Below, one piece after another: positions 46,739 through 56,136 of a DNA stretch of 64,000 nt (the stretch's first letter is position 1; each line of letters opens with the position of its first letter). Source of the stretch: Hyphomicrobium sp. 12-62-95 (lineage in GTDB: Bacteria > Pseudomonadota > Alphaproteobacteria > Rhizobiales > Hyphomicrobiaceae); NCBI GenBank assembly GCA_002279935.1, contig NCCZ01000002.1:248001-312000 (forward strand), given 5' to 3'. The notes under the pieces are model-generated. The model was not told the DNA's origin. It saw nothing but the letters and a program-made list of their open reading frames with translations, and did not search any database. A program made the translations under genes and the position numbers.

Positions 46739-47140
46739 CTACATGGTGGGTTTGCAGCCCGGAATTGGGACCATCGCAATTTGATTTTCGGAGTTGTACT
46801 TGTTCATTGCGCCGCTTGCAGCATCAATACCCAAACCGATCACGCCGCCTGCCAGAATGTTTCCTGCCGCCATCGTTTCGGTGTTTGATGAGATGATGCC
46901 GGTGCCGTCTTGATAGCATTCCTTTTTGCATACGACGGTGATCGAGTTCTGGCTCTTATCAAGCACCAACGATGCAGGGGTCGTCACCACTTTGGTGCCG
47001 ATGGCTGGCGAATTCAAAGTGCACTGGGCGCCAACAACCCCCGGTGTCGCCAAAACAATAGGCTGCGTTGTTCCTTTTGTTATCGTGGCGCATGCGCCGA
47101 CAAAGATAGCGAAAATGGCCACAAAAATGAGCTTGAACAT
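46739..47140 (-). CDS. Small lipoprotein of low GC content
   Basis: A 133-residue protein with a lipoprotein signal (LIFVAIFAIFVGAC, lipid cysteine near residue 17), then the conserved-looking ATITKGTTQPIVLATPGVVG with cysteines at GAQCTLN, VVCKKEC and PGCKPTM. A glycine-rich hydrophobic segment (AAGNILAGGVIGLGIDAASG) follows a loop and may insert in a membrane. Similar CATITKGTTQ-type lipoproteins occur in many proteobacteria without known function. GC is about 50% over the gene against about 62% around it, which suggests later acquisition between thyA and folA. Confidence 0.78.
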   Translation of the reverse strand: MFKLIFVAIFAIFVGACATITKGTTQPIVLATPGVVGAQCTLNSPAIGTKVVTTPASLVLDKSQNSITVVCKKECYQDGTGIISSNTETMAAGNILAGGVIGLGIDAASGAMNKYNSENQIAMVPIPGCKPTM

Positions 47141-47211
47141 TGGTCCCCCTGGAACAGGCGTGTGCGGATTAATTGCTATCGGCGTGCACTGAAAGTTGCA
47201 ATCTGATTTGG

Positions 47212-48006
47212 TTAGATAGCAACAGGCGCGGCGATGTGGGGGTGAGGGTCGTAGCCTGAGAGGACAAAGTCCTCGTAGCGGAAGGCGAAGATGTCTTTGG
47301 CGGCGGGGCTGATGGTCATGGTGGGCAGCGGGCGCGGGGGGCGGGCAAGCTGGAGGTCGGCCTGTTCGATATGGTTCAGGTAAAGGTGCGCGTCGCCGAA
47401 GGTATGTACGAATTCGCCGGGCTGTAGATCCGTCACCTGCGCCATCATCATCGTGAGCAGCGCATAGCTGGCGATGTTGAACGGCACACCGAGGAAGATG
47501 TCGGCGGAGCGCTGATAGAGCTGACAGGAGAGTTTACCGTCGGCGACGTAGAACTGGAACAGGCAGTGGCAGGGGGCGAGCGCCATGGCGGACAAGTCGG
47601 CCGGGTTCCACGCCGACACGATCATGCGGCGGCTGTCGGGATTGGTTTTGAGCGTGTGGACGACCTCGGCGATCTGATCGATCGTGCGGCCGTCGGGGGC
47701 TGACCAAGAGCGCCATTGCTTGCCATAGACGGGGCCGAGATCGCCATCGGGGCGGGCCCATTCATCCCAGATGCGAACGCCGTTTTTTTGCAGATAGGCG
47801 ACATTGGTTTCGCCGGCCAAGAACCAGATCAGTTCGTGGATGATGGATTTTACGTGCAGTTTCTTGGTCGTCACCAGCGGGAAGCCGTTGGCGAGATCGA
47901 AACGCATCTGATGGCCGAACACGCTCAAGGTGCCGGTGCCGGTGCGGTCGGTCTTTTTGGTGCCTGAGGTGCGCACGCGGCGCAGCAGGTCGAGATACTG
48001 ATCCAT
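47212..48006 (-). CDS. thyA: Thymidylate synthase
   Basis: A 264-residue ThyA that methylates dUMP to dTMP with methylenetetrahydrofolate. It has the [13 protein letters not shown] motif, the catalytic cysteine in [12 protein letters not shown], the [19 protein letters not shown] nucleotide segment (seen as RSADIFLG and [10 protein letters not shown]), and the usual C-terminal APVAI. Length equals the E. coli enzyme. It is at the head of the minus-strand thyA - lipoprotein - folA run. Confidence 0.97.
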   Translation of the reverse strand: MDQYLDLLRRVRTSGTKKTDRTGTGTLSVFGHQMRFDLANGFPLVTTKKLHVKSIIHELIWFLAGETNVAYLQKNGVRIWDEWARPDGDLGPVYGKQWRSWSAPDGRTIDQIAEVVHTLKTNPDSRRMIVSAWNPADLSAMALAPCHCLFQFYVADGKLSCQLYQRSADIFLGVPFNIASYALLTMMMAQVTDLQPGEFVHTFGDAHLYLNHIEQADLQLARPPRPLPTMTISPAAKDIFAFRYEDFVLSGYDPHPHIAAPVAI

Positions 48007-48029
48007 GACGCGGTTCTAGAGCGATTCCC

Positions 48030-48809
48030 TCATGCGGGGATCGGCAGCGGGTGTGGCGCAAATCCATAGGTGAAGGCGAGTGCGAACAGGTTGCCGATGG
48101 CATGGGTGACGATGGCGGGCTTGATGGAGCCGGTGCGCCAGACCAGCCAGGAGAGGATGAGGCCCGCCACAAAGACGGAGACGAGGCCTGCCCAGGAGTA
48201 GGTGCCGTGCAGAGATGTCCACAAGACATTGGCGATGACGGCGGCGCCCCAGAAGCCAAGGCGAGTTTTGGCGAGTGCCGAGAGCAGGAAGCCGCGAAAG
48301 GCGAACTCTTCCCAGAGGGGCGCCAGGATGACGGCGATGACGAAGGTGCCCAGCGCGGTGGGCGTCGTTAGTCCTTCGCGTAGCCAGGCGGTGTCGGCGA
48401 AAATGTCGATGGCAAAGGACTTGTACAGGATAAATTCCAGGATGCCCGTGGTCAGAATGAGCAGCAGGGCGGCGGTGGCATAGAAGGCAAATGAGAAGCG
48501 CTCGCCGGTCAGGCGCAGGACGGCAGCGCGCTGGCCGCCACGCCCGGCGATGATCCACACTAGAATGAGTGAGAGCACTTGGACGCCGGCGGCGAAGGCG
48601 ACACCTTCCCAGCTGGCCAGCGACATGAACGATTGGCCGCCGTCATCGTTGGCCATGTGCGGCATGACGAACGCGATGGCGGCGATACCGGCAATGCCGG
48701 GGCCGAGGGCGATGAGCGCGGTTGCGAGCAGGGCCGGGACCGGTTTCCAGGGCGTTTCCGGCTCATAGCGCGGCGGGCCTTGCGTTAAGACTTCAGCACC
48801 CACCGTCAT
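48030..48809 (-). CDS. CPBP family intramembrane metalloprotease
   Basis: A protein of about 259 residues with seven or eight membrane segments and the CPBP (Rce1-like) motifs: EEFAFRGFLLSAL (motif 1, Glu-Glu and Arg), a second block VLWTSLHGTYSW with the His, and a third HAIGNLFAL. These form the glutamate/histidine active site of intramembrane endopeptidases. The substrate is unknown. The ATG at 48809 follows AGGGAAAACGAGC; an in-frame start at 48833 is less likely. It lies upstream of thyA on the same strand with a 23-base gap. Confidence 0.88.
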   Translation of the reverse strand: MTVGAEVLTQGPPRYEPETPWKPVPALLATALIALGPGIAGIAAIAFVMPHMANDDGGQSFMSLASWEGVAFAAGVQVLSLILVWIIAGRGGQRAAVLRLTGERFSFAFYATAALLLILTTGILEFILYKSFAIDIFADTAWLREGLTTPTALGTFVIAVILAPLWEEFAFRGFLLSALAKTRLGFWGAAVIANVLWTSLHGTYSWAGLVSVFVAGLILSWLVWRTGSIKPAIVTHAIGNLFALAFTYGFAPHPLPIPA

Positions 48810-48914
48810 GCTCGTTTTCCCTGCCTGCGGCAAAAGTGTTCATCATGCTTTGAAAAGGGGGCTGGCTCACCGGCCACGCCCGCCTTTCCATCGTCTGTCG
48901 CACAGCCTATATAC

Positions 48915-49275
48915 ATGGGGCCGGATTCGTCCGGCTATGGCGATAAACGCGGTCGTAATAAGCCATTCGGACCCGGGGGCAGTACCCGGCGCTTCCACCA
49001 TCACACCTGGGCCTTGCTGTTTCCCCGTGGGGAGCCGGCCGCAAGACCTAGAATTATGGGGGCGAACTAGGATCGACGAGGGTGTAAAGGGCTTTGCTTT
49101 TGCTCGGCATGATACCACCGTTATCGGGTCATTCAGAATAGTTGCCAATGACAACTATGCTGAGGCTGCTCTCGCTGCGTAATGCGGCGCGATAAGCCTA
49201 CCACTTGAAGTCCTTGCCCCTAGCCGGGTAAGGCGCGGTCCGGAGGGCACCGGGCAACAGAAGCCCTCCACTTCA
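48915..49275 (+). ncRNA. ssrA: tmRNA, permuted two-piece alphaproteobacterial type
   Basis: The acceptor piece comes first and ends in GACCCGGGGGCAGTACCCGG and then CGCTTCCACCA at 49000, so the CCA is encoded. A 57-base intervening segment (49001-49057) that is normally removed follows. The coding piece begins GGGGGCGAAC at 49058; its first seven bases pair with CGCTTCC in the acceptor piece (two G-U pairs). The tag frame is at 49144-49182. CGATAAGCCTACCACTTGAA follows, with later pairing of GGAGGGC (49242-49248) and GCCCTCC (49263-49269). A -10-like TATATAC lies at 48908-48914. tmRNA frees stalled ribosomes and tags the unfinished protein. The exact 5' and 3' ends are estimates. Confidence 0.93.
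49144..49182 (+). other. tmRNA tag-peptide reading frame (ANDNYAEAALAA)
   Basis: Twelve codons starting GCC AAT GAC and ending GCG TAA encode ANDNYAEAALAA. The AANDNYA-like start is the SspB-binding part and the LAA end is the ClpX degron, both as known for ssrA tags. It is read only on tmRNA after ribosome transfer. Confidence 0.93.
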
Positions 49276-49352
49276 TCTGGCCGCCGGCCAGAGCGCGCGT
49301 TGCGATGATTCGCGCTGACCGGCAGGCCCAACGGGGACGAAACGACCGCAGC

Positions 49353-50036
49353 ATGACGACCGGCTCCTCCTCCATCGACTACGACGTGCTGCAAAGCGAC
49401 GCCATGCGGGGCGTTGTGCGCGCGGTTCTGACCCGAACGGCGAAGTCGGGGCTGCCCGGCGATCACCATTTCTATATCTCGTTCGATACGAACGTTGCGG
49501 GCGTCAGCCTGTCGAAGCGGCTGAAGGAAAAGTATCCGAACGAAATGACGATCGTGCTCCAGCACCGGTTCTGGGATCTCATCGTGTCGGATGAACGCTT
49601 CGAAGTGAAGCTGACGTTCGACGGAATTCCCGAGCGTCTTGTGGTGCCGTTCGCGGCTCTGAAAGTGTTTTTCGACCCGTCCGTGCGTTATGGTTTGCAG
49701 TTCGAGGAGGCCGATCTCTCCGGGCGTTCGCACACGGCTGCGTCGAACGCATTGGACGACGATGCAGCGGCGCCCGCGAGTGGCCGGTCGACGGCCAAGA
49801 AGCCTCGCGCCCCGCGCAAGCCCAAGGGCGAACGTGAAACGGCCGGCAACCAGGCTGCCGAACATATTTCGGAAGTTCCCCGCCTCCCGGCAGCCGCCGC
49901 CACTGCGAAGACCGCTAAGCCGGCCGCAGCCTCCAACACCGAAGCCCCGGTTGCGGCCGCCACGGAGGACGATGCCAAGCCGGATGCCGCCAGTGGCGCG
50001 CAAATTCTGAGCCTGGATCAGTTCCGCAAGAAATAG
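49353..50036 (+). CDS. sspB: SspB family ClpXP adaptor protein
   Basis: A 227-residue protein. The N-terminal domain (about 1-125) matches the alphaproteobacterial SspB (DUF/SspB-alpha) pattern: DYDVLQSDAMRGVVRAVL, HHFYISFDTNVAGVSLSKRL, LTFDGIPERLVVPFAALKVF and FDPSVRYGLQF. SspB binds ssrA-tagged proteins and delivers them to ClpXP. A long Ala/Pro/Lys-rich tail follows, and the C-terminal end AQILSLDQFRKK is the likely ClpX-binding peptide. The frame extends to 49305; ATG 49353 is favoured. It begins about 80 bases after the end of the tmRNA gene on the same strand. Confidence 0.92.
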   Translation: MTTGSSSIDYDVLQSDAMRGVVRAVLTRTAKSGLPGDHHFYISFDTNVAGVSLSKRLKEKYPNEMTIVLQHRFWDLIVSDERFEVKLTFDGIPERLVVPFAALKVFFDPSVRYGLQFEEADLSGRSHTAASNALDDDAAAPASGRSTAKKPRAPRKPKGERETAGNQAAEHISEVPRLPAAAATAKTAKPAAASNTEAPVAAATEDDAKPDAASGAQILSLDQFRKK

Positions 50037-50152
50037 GGTTCTGCGCGGGACTCTTCGTCCGGTGACCGCAGGGCCATAGGCGTGCTATCGGCACGGAGCA
50101 TAGGGGGAGCGCACGGCTCAACCCGGTTCCAACGACGACAGGCGCTGCAGCG

Positions 50153-51553
50153 ATGAACACGAAATCCACCCGCACGGAGACCGACACATTTGGCCCCATC
50201 GAGGTGGCTGACGACCGGTACTGGGGGGCGCAGGCCGAGCGATCGCTGGGAAATTTCAAGATCGGGTGGGAGAAGCAGCCGCAGCCGATCATCCGCGCGC
50301 TCGGCATCGTGAAACAGGCAGCAGCCATCACCAACATGGCGCTCGGCAAACTCGATCCCAAACTCGGCGAGACGATCGTCAAAGCCTCGCAGGAGGTGAT
50401 CGACGGCACGCTTGATGATCATTTCCCGCTCGTCGTTTGGCAGACGGGATCGGGCACGCAATCGAACATGAATGCGAACGAGGTGATCTCGAACCGGGCC
50501 ATCGAGATGTTGGGTGGAACGGTTGGTTCGAAGAAGCCGGTGCATCCGAACGATCACGTGAATATGAGTCAGTCGTCGAACGATACGTTTCCGACGGCGA
50601 TGCACATTGCGTGCGCGGAAGAGGTGGCCAACCGGCTGATCCCGGCGCTAGAGCATCTGCACAAAGCGCTCGATGCCAAGGCGAAGGCGTGGGCGGATAT
50701 CATCAAGATTGGGCGGACGCACACGCAAGATGCGACGCCGGTGACGCTGGGGCAGGAGTTTTCAGGCTACGCCAAGCAGATCGAGAACGGGATTGCGCGC
50801 ATCCGGCTAACACTGCCGGCGCTGATGGAATTGGCGCAAGGCGGCACGGCAGTGGGCACGGGACTTGCCTCGCCGGCGGGATTTGCCGACCGCGTGGCGG
50901 CTGAAATCGCCAAACTGACCGGGCTACCGTTTACGTCGGCGCCGAACAAGTTCGAGGCGCTGGCCGCGCACGATGCAATGGTGATGACGCATGGTGCGAT
51001 CACGACGGTGGCGATGAGCTGTTTCAAGATCGCCAACGATATCCGCTTCCTGGGCTCAGGCCCGCGGTCGGGGCTCGGCGAACTGGCGCTGCCGGAGAAT
51101 GAGCCGGGATCGTCCATCATGCCGGGCAAGGTCAACCCGACGCAGTGCGAAGCACTCACGCAGGTCGCGGCGCACATTCACGGCAACAACGCGGCCATCG
51201 GTTTTGCGGGCAGCCAGGGGCATTTCGAACTCAACGTGTTCAACCCGATGATGGCGTACAATTTCCTGCAGTCGACGCGGTTGCTGGCGGATGCGGCGGT
51301 ATCGTTCACCGACAACTGCGTGGTGGGGATTGAGCCGCGGCTCGACAATATCGCCAAGGGGCTTGCCAATTCGCTGATGCTCGTGACGCCGCTGAAAGAA
51401 AAGTACGGCTACGACCGCGCCGCGAAGATCGCTAAGACGGCGCATAAGAACGGGTCGACGCTGCGCGAAGAAGCGATCAAAGACGGCATCCCGGCGGATG
51501 ATTTCGACGCCATCGTGCGGCCGGAGAAGATGATCGGGCCGGACCCCGCGTGA
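50153..51553 (+). CDS. fumC: Class II fumarate hydratase
   Basis: A 466-residue TCA-cycle enzyme converting fumarate to malate, without an iron-sulfur cluster. It carries the [12 protein letters not shown]-terminus, the [15 protein letters not shown] and [13 protein letters not shown] substrate segments, [18 protein letters not shown] with the catalytic His, and the superfamily signature [11 protein letters not shown] near residue 320. Length equals FumC. It starts with ATG 50153, 116 bases after sspB. The SS/SN signature distinguishes it from aspartase and argininosuccinate lyase. Confidence 0.97.
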   Translation: MNTKSTRTETDTFGPIEVADDRYWGAQAERSLGNFKIGWEKQPQPIIRALGIVKQAAAITNMALGKLDPKLGETIVKASQEVIDGTLDDHFPLVVWQTGSGTQSNMNANEVISNRAIEMLGGTVGSKKPVHPNDHVNMSQSSNDTFPTAMHIACAEEVANRLIPALEHLHKALDAKAKAWADIIKIGRTHTQDATPVTLGQEFSGYAKQIENGIARIRLTLPALMELAQGGTAVGTGLASPAGFADRVAAEIAKLTGLPFTSAPNKFEALAAHDAMVMTHGAITTVAMSCFKIANDIRFLGSGPRSGLGELALPENEPGSSIMPGKVNPTQCEALTQVAAHIHGNNAAIGFAGSQGHFELNVFNPMMAYNFLQSTRLLADAAVSFTDNCVVGIEPRLDNIAKGLANSLMLVTPLKEKYGYDRAAKIAKTAHKNGSTLREEAIKDGIPADDFDAIVRPEKMIGPDPA

Positions 51554-51651
51554 CGTAAACGACTGAGGCAACTCGTCACGAACCTGAGTGGCTCGCGGGA
51601 TGCAATGATAATCGCACTCGACCTCCTGTTCACCGGCATCTGAGGACGCCC

Positions 51652-51894
51652 ATGACTGCCGAGATCATCAATTTAAATAAGGTGCGCAAGGCGAAGGACC
51701 GCGCGGAAAAAGAGCGCCGGGCGGAGGAGAACCGCATCCGGCACGGGCGCACCAAGGCCGAGCGGGAGCAGGATGAAGCGTTGCGCGCGCGCGACGGGGC
51801 CGCGCTCGACGGGGCGCGGATCGATGACGCGGAACCCGGTTACAAGCGTAGCGGGGAGACCGAGGACGACCTCGATCCCGGCAGCGTGTCGTGA
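51652..51894 (+). CDS. DUF4169 family protein
   Basis: An 80-residue, highly charged protein starting MTAEIINLNKVRKAKDR, followed by an Arg/Glu/Lys-rich helix, the DUF4169 pattern. It has no signal peptide. Its stop codon overlaps the GTG start of the next gene (GTGA), so the two are translationally coupled. The pair downstream of fumC is common in Rhizobiales; no function is established. Confidence 0.88.
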   Translation: MTAEIINLNKVRKAKDRAEKERRAEENRIRHGRTKAEREQDEALRARDGAALDGARIDDAEPGYKRSGETEDDLDPGSVS

Positions 51895-52139
51895 GCCGGC
51901 CCGTTAAGCGCTCGTTTTCGCTGCGTGGACATCAAACGTCGATTTCGCTCGAACAGCCGTTCTGGGATGCGTTGAAAGACGCGGCCGAGAAGGAGGGCAA
52001 GACGCCGGCTGCGATCGTGGCCGATATCGACGAGGCGCGAGGCGACTCGGGCCTTTCCGGCGCGGTGCGGATGTGGATCCTCGATTACTTCCGGCGGCGG
52101 CGTGCTGTGGAAGATTACAACGGCGGCAATCGGGACTGA
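51891..52139 (+). CDS. Ribbon-helix-helix domain protein
   Basis: An 82-residue protein with the RHH_4-type sequence KRSFSLRGHQTSISLEQPFW, then DALKDAAEKEGKTPAAIVADID and LSGAVRMWILDYF. Such proteins are small dimeric DNA-binding folds and could act as transcriptional regulators, but no operator is evident here. Starts at GTG 51891, overlapping the DUF4169 stop by four bases. No toxin-like partner is present, so it is not an obvious toxin-antitoxin system. Confidence 0.87.
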   Translation: MSRPVKRSFSLRGHQTSISLEQPFWDALKDAAEKEGKTPAAIVADIDEARGDSGLSGAVRMWILDYFRRRRAVEDYNGGNRD

Positions 52140-52146
52140 CCTGCCA

Positions 52147-55100
52147 TCACTGATACGGCGATATCTGGAACGGCTGCCAATTGCTTGGCGGCTTTTTCTT
52201 TGGCTGTGGTTGTGGCTGGGCCTGGACGCGGGGCCGCGGCGCGGGGGTGGCGGCTGAGGCGGCCGCTTCCGCTTCGGCTGCAGCGGCTGAGGCGGCTTCT
52301 GGATCGATGGTGGCGGACCCATCGACGGGAACGGGGACGGGCTCAGCCGGCATCTCAGAGGGCGGCGTGGCAGAAGGCGGCGTCTGACTTTGTTCGAGCT
52401 GCCGCTGACGTTCGGCTTCGATCGCCTTTTGCCGCACTCGTTCTTTTTCGGCGCGGTCTTCGTCCAACTTGCGCAAGCGCTCCAGTTCGTCGACGTCGCG
52501 TTCCATACGGCGGACCGTCAGTTCGCGCTCGAGGGCGGCCGTTTCGATCGTGGGCGCCAAGGTTTCGATGTCGGCGAGGCGGCCGGCGTAGATCACGGAC
52601 ACAGGCGGCAGCAGCGAGCGCGTTGCCGGAACAGGTGCCGGGACGGCCGATGGCTCCACGCCTGCAGTGGCGGCGGCGGCCACCGTCGGCTGAGCACGGT
52701 TGAGGCCCTTGGCTTCGATTTTCCAAGTGCTGTCGAGCGCGAGGGTCTGGAGGTCGAGGAGTGTATCGAACGTGGCGCGGCCTTCGGCGGTTTCCACCTG
52801 GACGCGATCGAGCTTCAGCGAGCCGTCGGCGACCGTGACGGGGATTTTCACTTTCCCCAGTTTGAGCTGCGTGGCCTTCAGCGCGGTGCGTACGGCGGCT
52901 TGCAGCGGCTCTCCGGTCAGAATGGTCTTCGACTGCAGGGCTTGATCTGCAATCTCGGTGACGGCGCGGGGTGCCACACCGGATAAGGTCACGTCGCCGA
53001 GGCTCAGCGCGCCTTTGCCGGTCATTGCGGTGATCATGGTGGAGGGTGACAACCCGCGGCCGTTGAATTCGACATCGAGTGCTGCGACATCGCCTTCGAC
53101 GGCGTCGTCGCCATCGCTCTCGGAACTGCCCTTGCTCGAAATATATATGCCGAGTTTTCCGGTGATGGCGGCGCCGGCGGGTTGCTTCTCAATGGCGAAC
53201 GCGGAGACGGACTTGCCGCCCAGCATCGCGCCTTCCAAACGCTGCACGTCGAGTTTGCCGGGCGACAGACCGACCGTAAAGCGGGCATCCTTCATGGCGA
53301 GGCCCGGCTCAAGGCTGAGTGATCGAATGCCGGCCTTGATCGAGCCGGTGAGATTGTCGAGCGGACTGAAGTCGAACGTCTGGTCCGGCCAGATGCGGGC
53401 CAGGGGCGGGAGGGCAGCGAGCGCCTCCAGTTCGGCGCGGCGGCGGCGGGGTGTGGCGGTCGGCAATTCGACAGGCGTTGCTGCTTGCAACAGCGGGGCT
53501 GCGGACAGTGCGCCCAACAGTCCAGGCAGGGAGGCCTTGTCGGCTGACACCTCGGCGTCGACCCGGGCCGGCGTGGCGTTGCGGCTGGCAGTGTATGTCA
53601 CGACGCCAGAGACGGCCGCGTCGCCTATTTTCAGAGCCGGGCTTGCCAGGATCAGCCTTGTGCCATCGTGGGCCGCGGCGATCGTGCCATTGACGGGAAC
53701 AGGGCCTGCGCCGGCGCCGAGTGACAAGCCTGCCAGCGTCATGATGCGGCCGAGATCGTCGGCGGCGACGCGAACGTCGCCCTTGGCTTCCGGCTCGCCG
53801 GTTTCGGGAACGGACACGCGGCCGTTGAATTCCAATTCGACCGTCTCGGCACTCAATTCAGCGACGGCGACAAGACCGTCGGCAGCTTTGCCCGCCGCCT
53901 TGACGAACACTTTGCCGGCGCGCGCATCGCCGACCTTGCTCTTTGTGGCGGAGAGTTGATCGAGGAAGCCGTAAACGTCCGGGGTGTCGATCTGTGCCGT
54001 GATGTCGGCTGGTGCTGTGCGCCAGGCGCCGCGAGCAGCGTCCAGGCGGGCTTCGGCGACGACACGGCCGCCGCTCAATGTTCCATCGACGGTGATATCG
54101 ACGGCTTCGCCCAAGCGTTCGCCGAACGAGATCGTGGTGGCCACCCGCCAGGGCGATATAAGGGACCAGCGGACGACTTTATCGTGAACGTCGGAGGGCA
54201 GATCGAGGAGATCGGCGAGTGCGGTGACCGCCTCCGCCGAAGGTGCTTCGATCACGCCGCGCAACCGGCCGCGCGTTTTGTTGGGAACATCGGCTGCGGA
54301 TCCTTCGAGATCGACCGCGAGGCCGCCTGTCGACTCGAACTTGAGTTTCGGCACCGTCAGCGCACCTTTTTGCAGGGCGACATCGAGGTGGACGTTTTGC
54401 AGGGTGCGCTCGCCGTCGATCAATTTACCGGCGCGGATGTCGAAGGCGACATCGGAGGGAAAGAGATCGCTGCCAGCGCCCTCGCCATCGGTGCCCGGCT
54501 GAGCTGTGCCGGCCGGGACGGACGCGCCGGTGAGCAATCCGCGCAGGCCTTTCAGGCCGGGGTTTCCGGGCCATAGGTCATCGAGATTGATTTTTTCGCC
54601 TTCGAGAGCAACGGCGAGGCGGCGTGTTCCCGCTAAACCGAGTTTGATCTCGCCGATGACCGGAGTGCCAGAGACTTCGGCGGCGGCACTGGTCAGTTCG
54701 ATGGCGCTGTCGTCGAGACGGACATTGCCGGACAAAGCAAAGGGGCCGTCGCTGCGCTGGCGGCTAAAGGGATTGTCGCCAAAGCCCCAGGTGGTAAAGC
54801 GCGTCAGGCTTTGGCCCGACAGCTCCATGGTGCCGGCGAAGGAGCGGGCACCGGCCGCGCCATCGACAGTGCCATCAAGCGCCAGAAACGTTCCGCCGGG
54901 GAGACCTGCGCGCACATCCTTGAGTTCGAGCGGACCGCCTTTTCGCGTGGCCTTGAGTTTCAAGCCGCTCACAGACTGCTTGCCGAGGCCGACCTGATCG
55001 ACGGCTATTGAAATCGCCGTTTCGGCGCTGGAGGGCAATTCGTCGACGAGGCGGTCAAAGAGGGTGCGCGCCAGTTCGAGCGGGATGGCGCCGGGGGCGG

Positions 55101-56136
55101 CGGCAGCGCCGGCACTCAACTGGTCGAGATCGAGCCATTTGGAGGTGAGGTCCAGGTCGAGCGTGACTTGATCCTGCCAACCAATCGAGGAGCGTCCGGA
55201 AATGAGCTGGGGCAAGCCGCCCTGCTCCAATGCGATGGCAATATCGTCGAGGCGAATGCGGCCGGGTTCGGAGGCGACCTTGGCGGTGACGTCGAACACA
55301 CCGCCGGGAGCCGGCTTTTGCGCGGTGGCGGACGGCTGCGGTGCGGTTGCTACGTCGGAGGCGGCGACGACAAATCCGGCGGTTGAAATGCGGGCGACCA
55401 AATTGCCGTCGATGGAAGCGGCGTCGCTCAAGTTGCGGGCGGTGCCGTCGAACGTGTAGCTGTTGGCGTTGGCTGGAACCGTGACGATCGCCTTCAAGCG
55501 GAGGTCGCCGCTGGGGTCCTGGGCGGCGGTGGTCACCCGGATCTCGCGCGGCTCACCCTGCCACGAGGCTGTGCCGCGATAGCGGAACGGTCCGTCGATC
55601 GCGTCGGAGGATAGCTCGCCGTTCAAGGCCTCCAAACGGGCCAGTTCGATGCCGTTCGGGCCCGTCAGCCCGAGACTGCCGTCGATAATATTAACCGAGC
55701 GAAAGCTGATGTCTTGGGGAACGAGAGAAAAGCGCCCCGGGGTGAGTTGAAGTGACGAAAGCGTGGTGCGACCATCTTTGCCGACGGCCAGTTCAAGCAC
55801 GGGCTTCACAATCTCGACCGTTTGGGCCTCCACGATCCCCTTTAGAAGGGGCGGCACTGAGAGCCACATCGTGAAACCATCAGCGCGGAACAAGGGGCGG
55901 CCGGTTTCTTCACCGACCGCACCGCCGATACGCAGTTGTTCAGCATGTACGTAGGGCGAGGGAAGCAGGCGAACGGCCACGTTGCCCTGGACGCGCACTT
56001 CGCGGCCGAGCATGCGGGACGCTTCTTCCTCGAAGACGCCCCGGTAGCTGTTCCAGTCGATCGCGAGCGGCACGGCGAAGAGCGCCGCGAATGCGACAAT
56101 GAGCAGGCCTCCGAAGTACACAAGCAGGTTGTTCAT
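52147..56136 (-). CDS. AsmA family protein (1329 residues)
   Basis: A very long envelope protein. It has an N-terminal membrane anchor (LLVYFGGLLIVAFAALFAVPLAIDW), the AsmA domain start RMLGREVRVQGNVAVRLLP near residues 40-58, a very long repetitive beta-rich region, an AsmA_2-like C-terminal part (LDVEFNGRGLSPSTMITAMTG near 1015) and a Pro/Ala/Gln-rich tail with a Glu/Arg coiled-coil stretch (ELERLRKLDEDRAEKERVRQ). AsmA-like proteins are thought to bridge the inner and outer membranes and to move or sense phospholipids. The gene is convergent with the RHH gene and divergent from uvrD. Confidence 0.9.
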   Translation of the reverse strand: MNNLLVYFGGLLIVAFAALFAVPLAIDWNSYRGVFEEEASRMLGREVRVQGNVAVRLLPSPYVHAEQLRIGGAVGEETGRPLFRADGFTMWLSVPPLLKGIVEAQTVEIVKPVLELAVGKDGRTTLSSLQLTPGRFSLVPQDISFRSVNIIDGSLGLTGPNGIELARLEALNGELSSDAIDGPFRYRGTASWQGEPREIRVTTAAQDPSGDLRLKAIVTVPANANSYTFDGTARNLSDAASIDGNLVARISTAGFVVAASDVATAPQPSATAQKPAPGGVFDVTAKVASEPGRIRLDDIAIALEQGGLPQLISGRSSIGWQDQVTLDLDLTSKWLDLDQLSAGAAAAPGAIPLELARTLFDRLVDELPSSAETAISIAVDQVGLGKQSVSGLKLKATRKGGPLELKDVRAGLPGGTFLALDGTVDGAAGARSFAGTMELSGQSLTRFTTWGFGDNPFSRQRSDGPFALSGNVRLDDSAIELTSAAAEVSGTPVIGEIKLGLAGTRRLAVALEGEKINLDDLWPGNPGLKGLRGLLTGASVPAGTAQPGTDGEGAGSDLFPSDVAFDIRAGKLIDGERTLQNVHLDVALQKGALTVPKLKFESTGGLAVDLEGSAADVPNKTRGRLRGVIEAPSAEAVTALADLLDLPSDVHDKVVRWSLISPWRVATTISFGERLGEAVDITVDGTLSGGRVVAEARLDAARGAWRTAPADITAQIDTPDVYGFLDQLSATKSKVGDARAGKVFVKAAGKAADGLVAVAELSAETVELEFNGRVSVPETGEPEAKGDVRVAADDLGRIMTLAGLSLGAGAGPVPVNGTIAAAHDGTRLILASPALKIGDAAVSGVVTYTASRNATPARVDAEVSADKASLPGLLGALSAAPLLQAATPVELPTATPRRRRAELEALAALPPLARIWPDQTFDFSPLDNLTGSIKAGIRSLSLEPGLAMKDARFTVGLSPGKLDVQRLEGAMLGGKSVSAFAIEKQPAGAAITGKLGIYISSKGSSESDGDDAVEGDVAALDVEFNGRGLSPSTMITAMTGKGALSLGDVTLSGVAPRAVTEIADQALQSKTILTGEPLQAAVRTALKATQLKLGKVKIPVTVADGSLKLDRVQVETAEGRATFDTLLDLQTLALDSTWKIEAKGLNRAQPTVAAAATAGVEPSAVPAPVPATRSLLPPVSVIYAGRLADIETLAPTIETAALERELTVRRMERDVDELERLRKLDEDRAEKERVRQKAIEAERQRQLEQSQTPPSATPPSEMPAEPVPVPVDGSATIDPEAASAAAAEAEAAASAATPAPRPRVQAQPQPQPKKKPPSNWQPFQISPYQ

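Noticed and set aside
48808..49182. 124-codon plus-strand frame ending in ANDNYAEAALAA
   Set aside because: It runs through the tmRNA acceptor piece, spacer and tag. Only the last 12 codons are translated, on tmRNA; the rest is RNA structure.
51891..52139. RHH protein plus DUF4169 as a toxin-antitoxin pair
   Set aside because: The partner is not toxin-like (highly charged, no catalytic motif), and the order does not match known systems.
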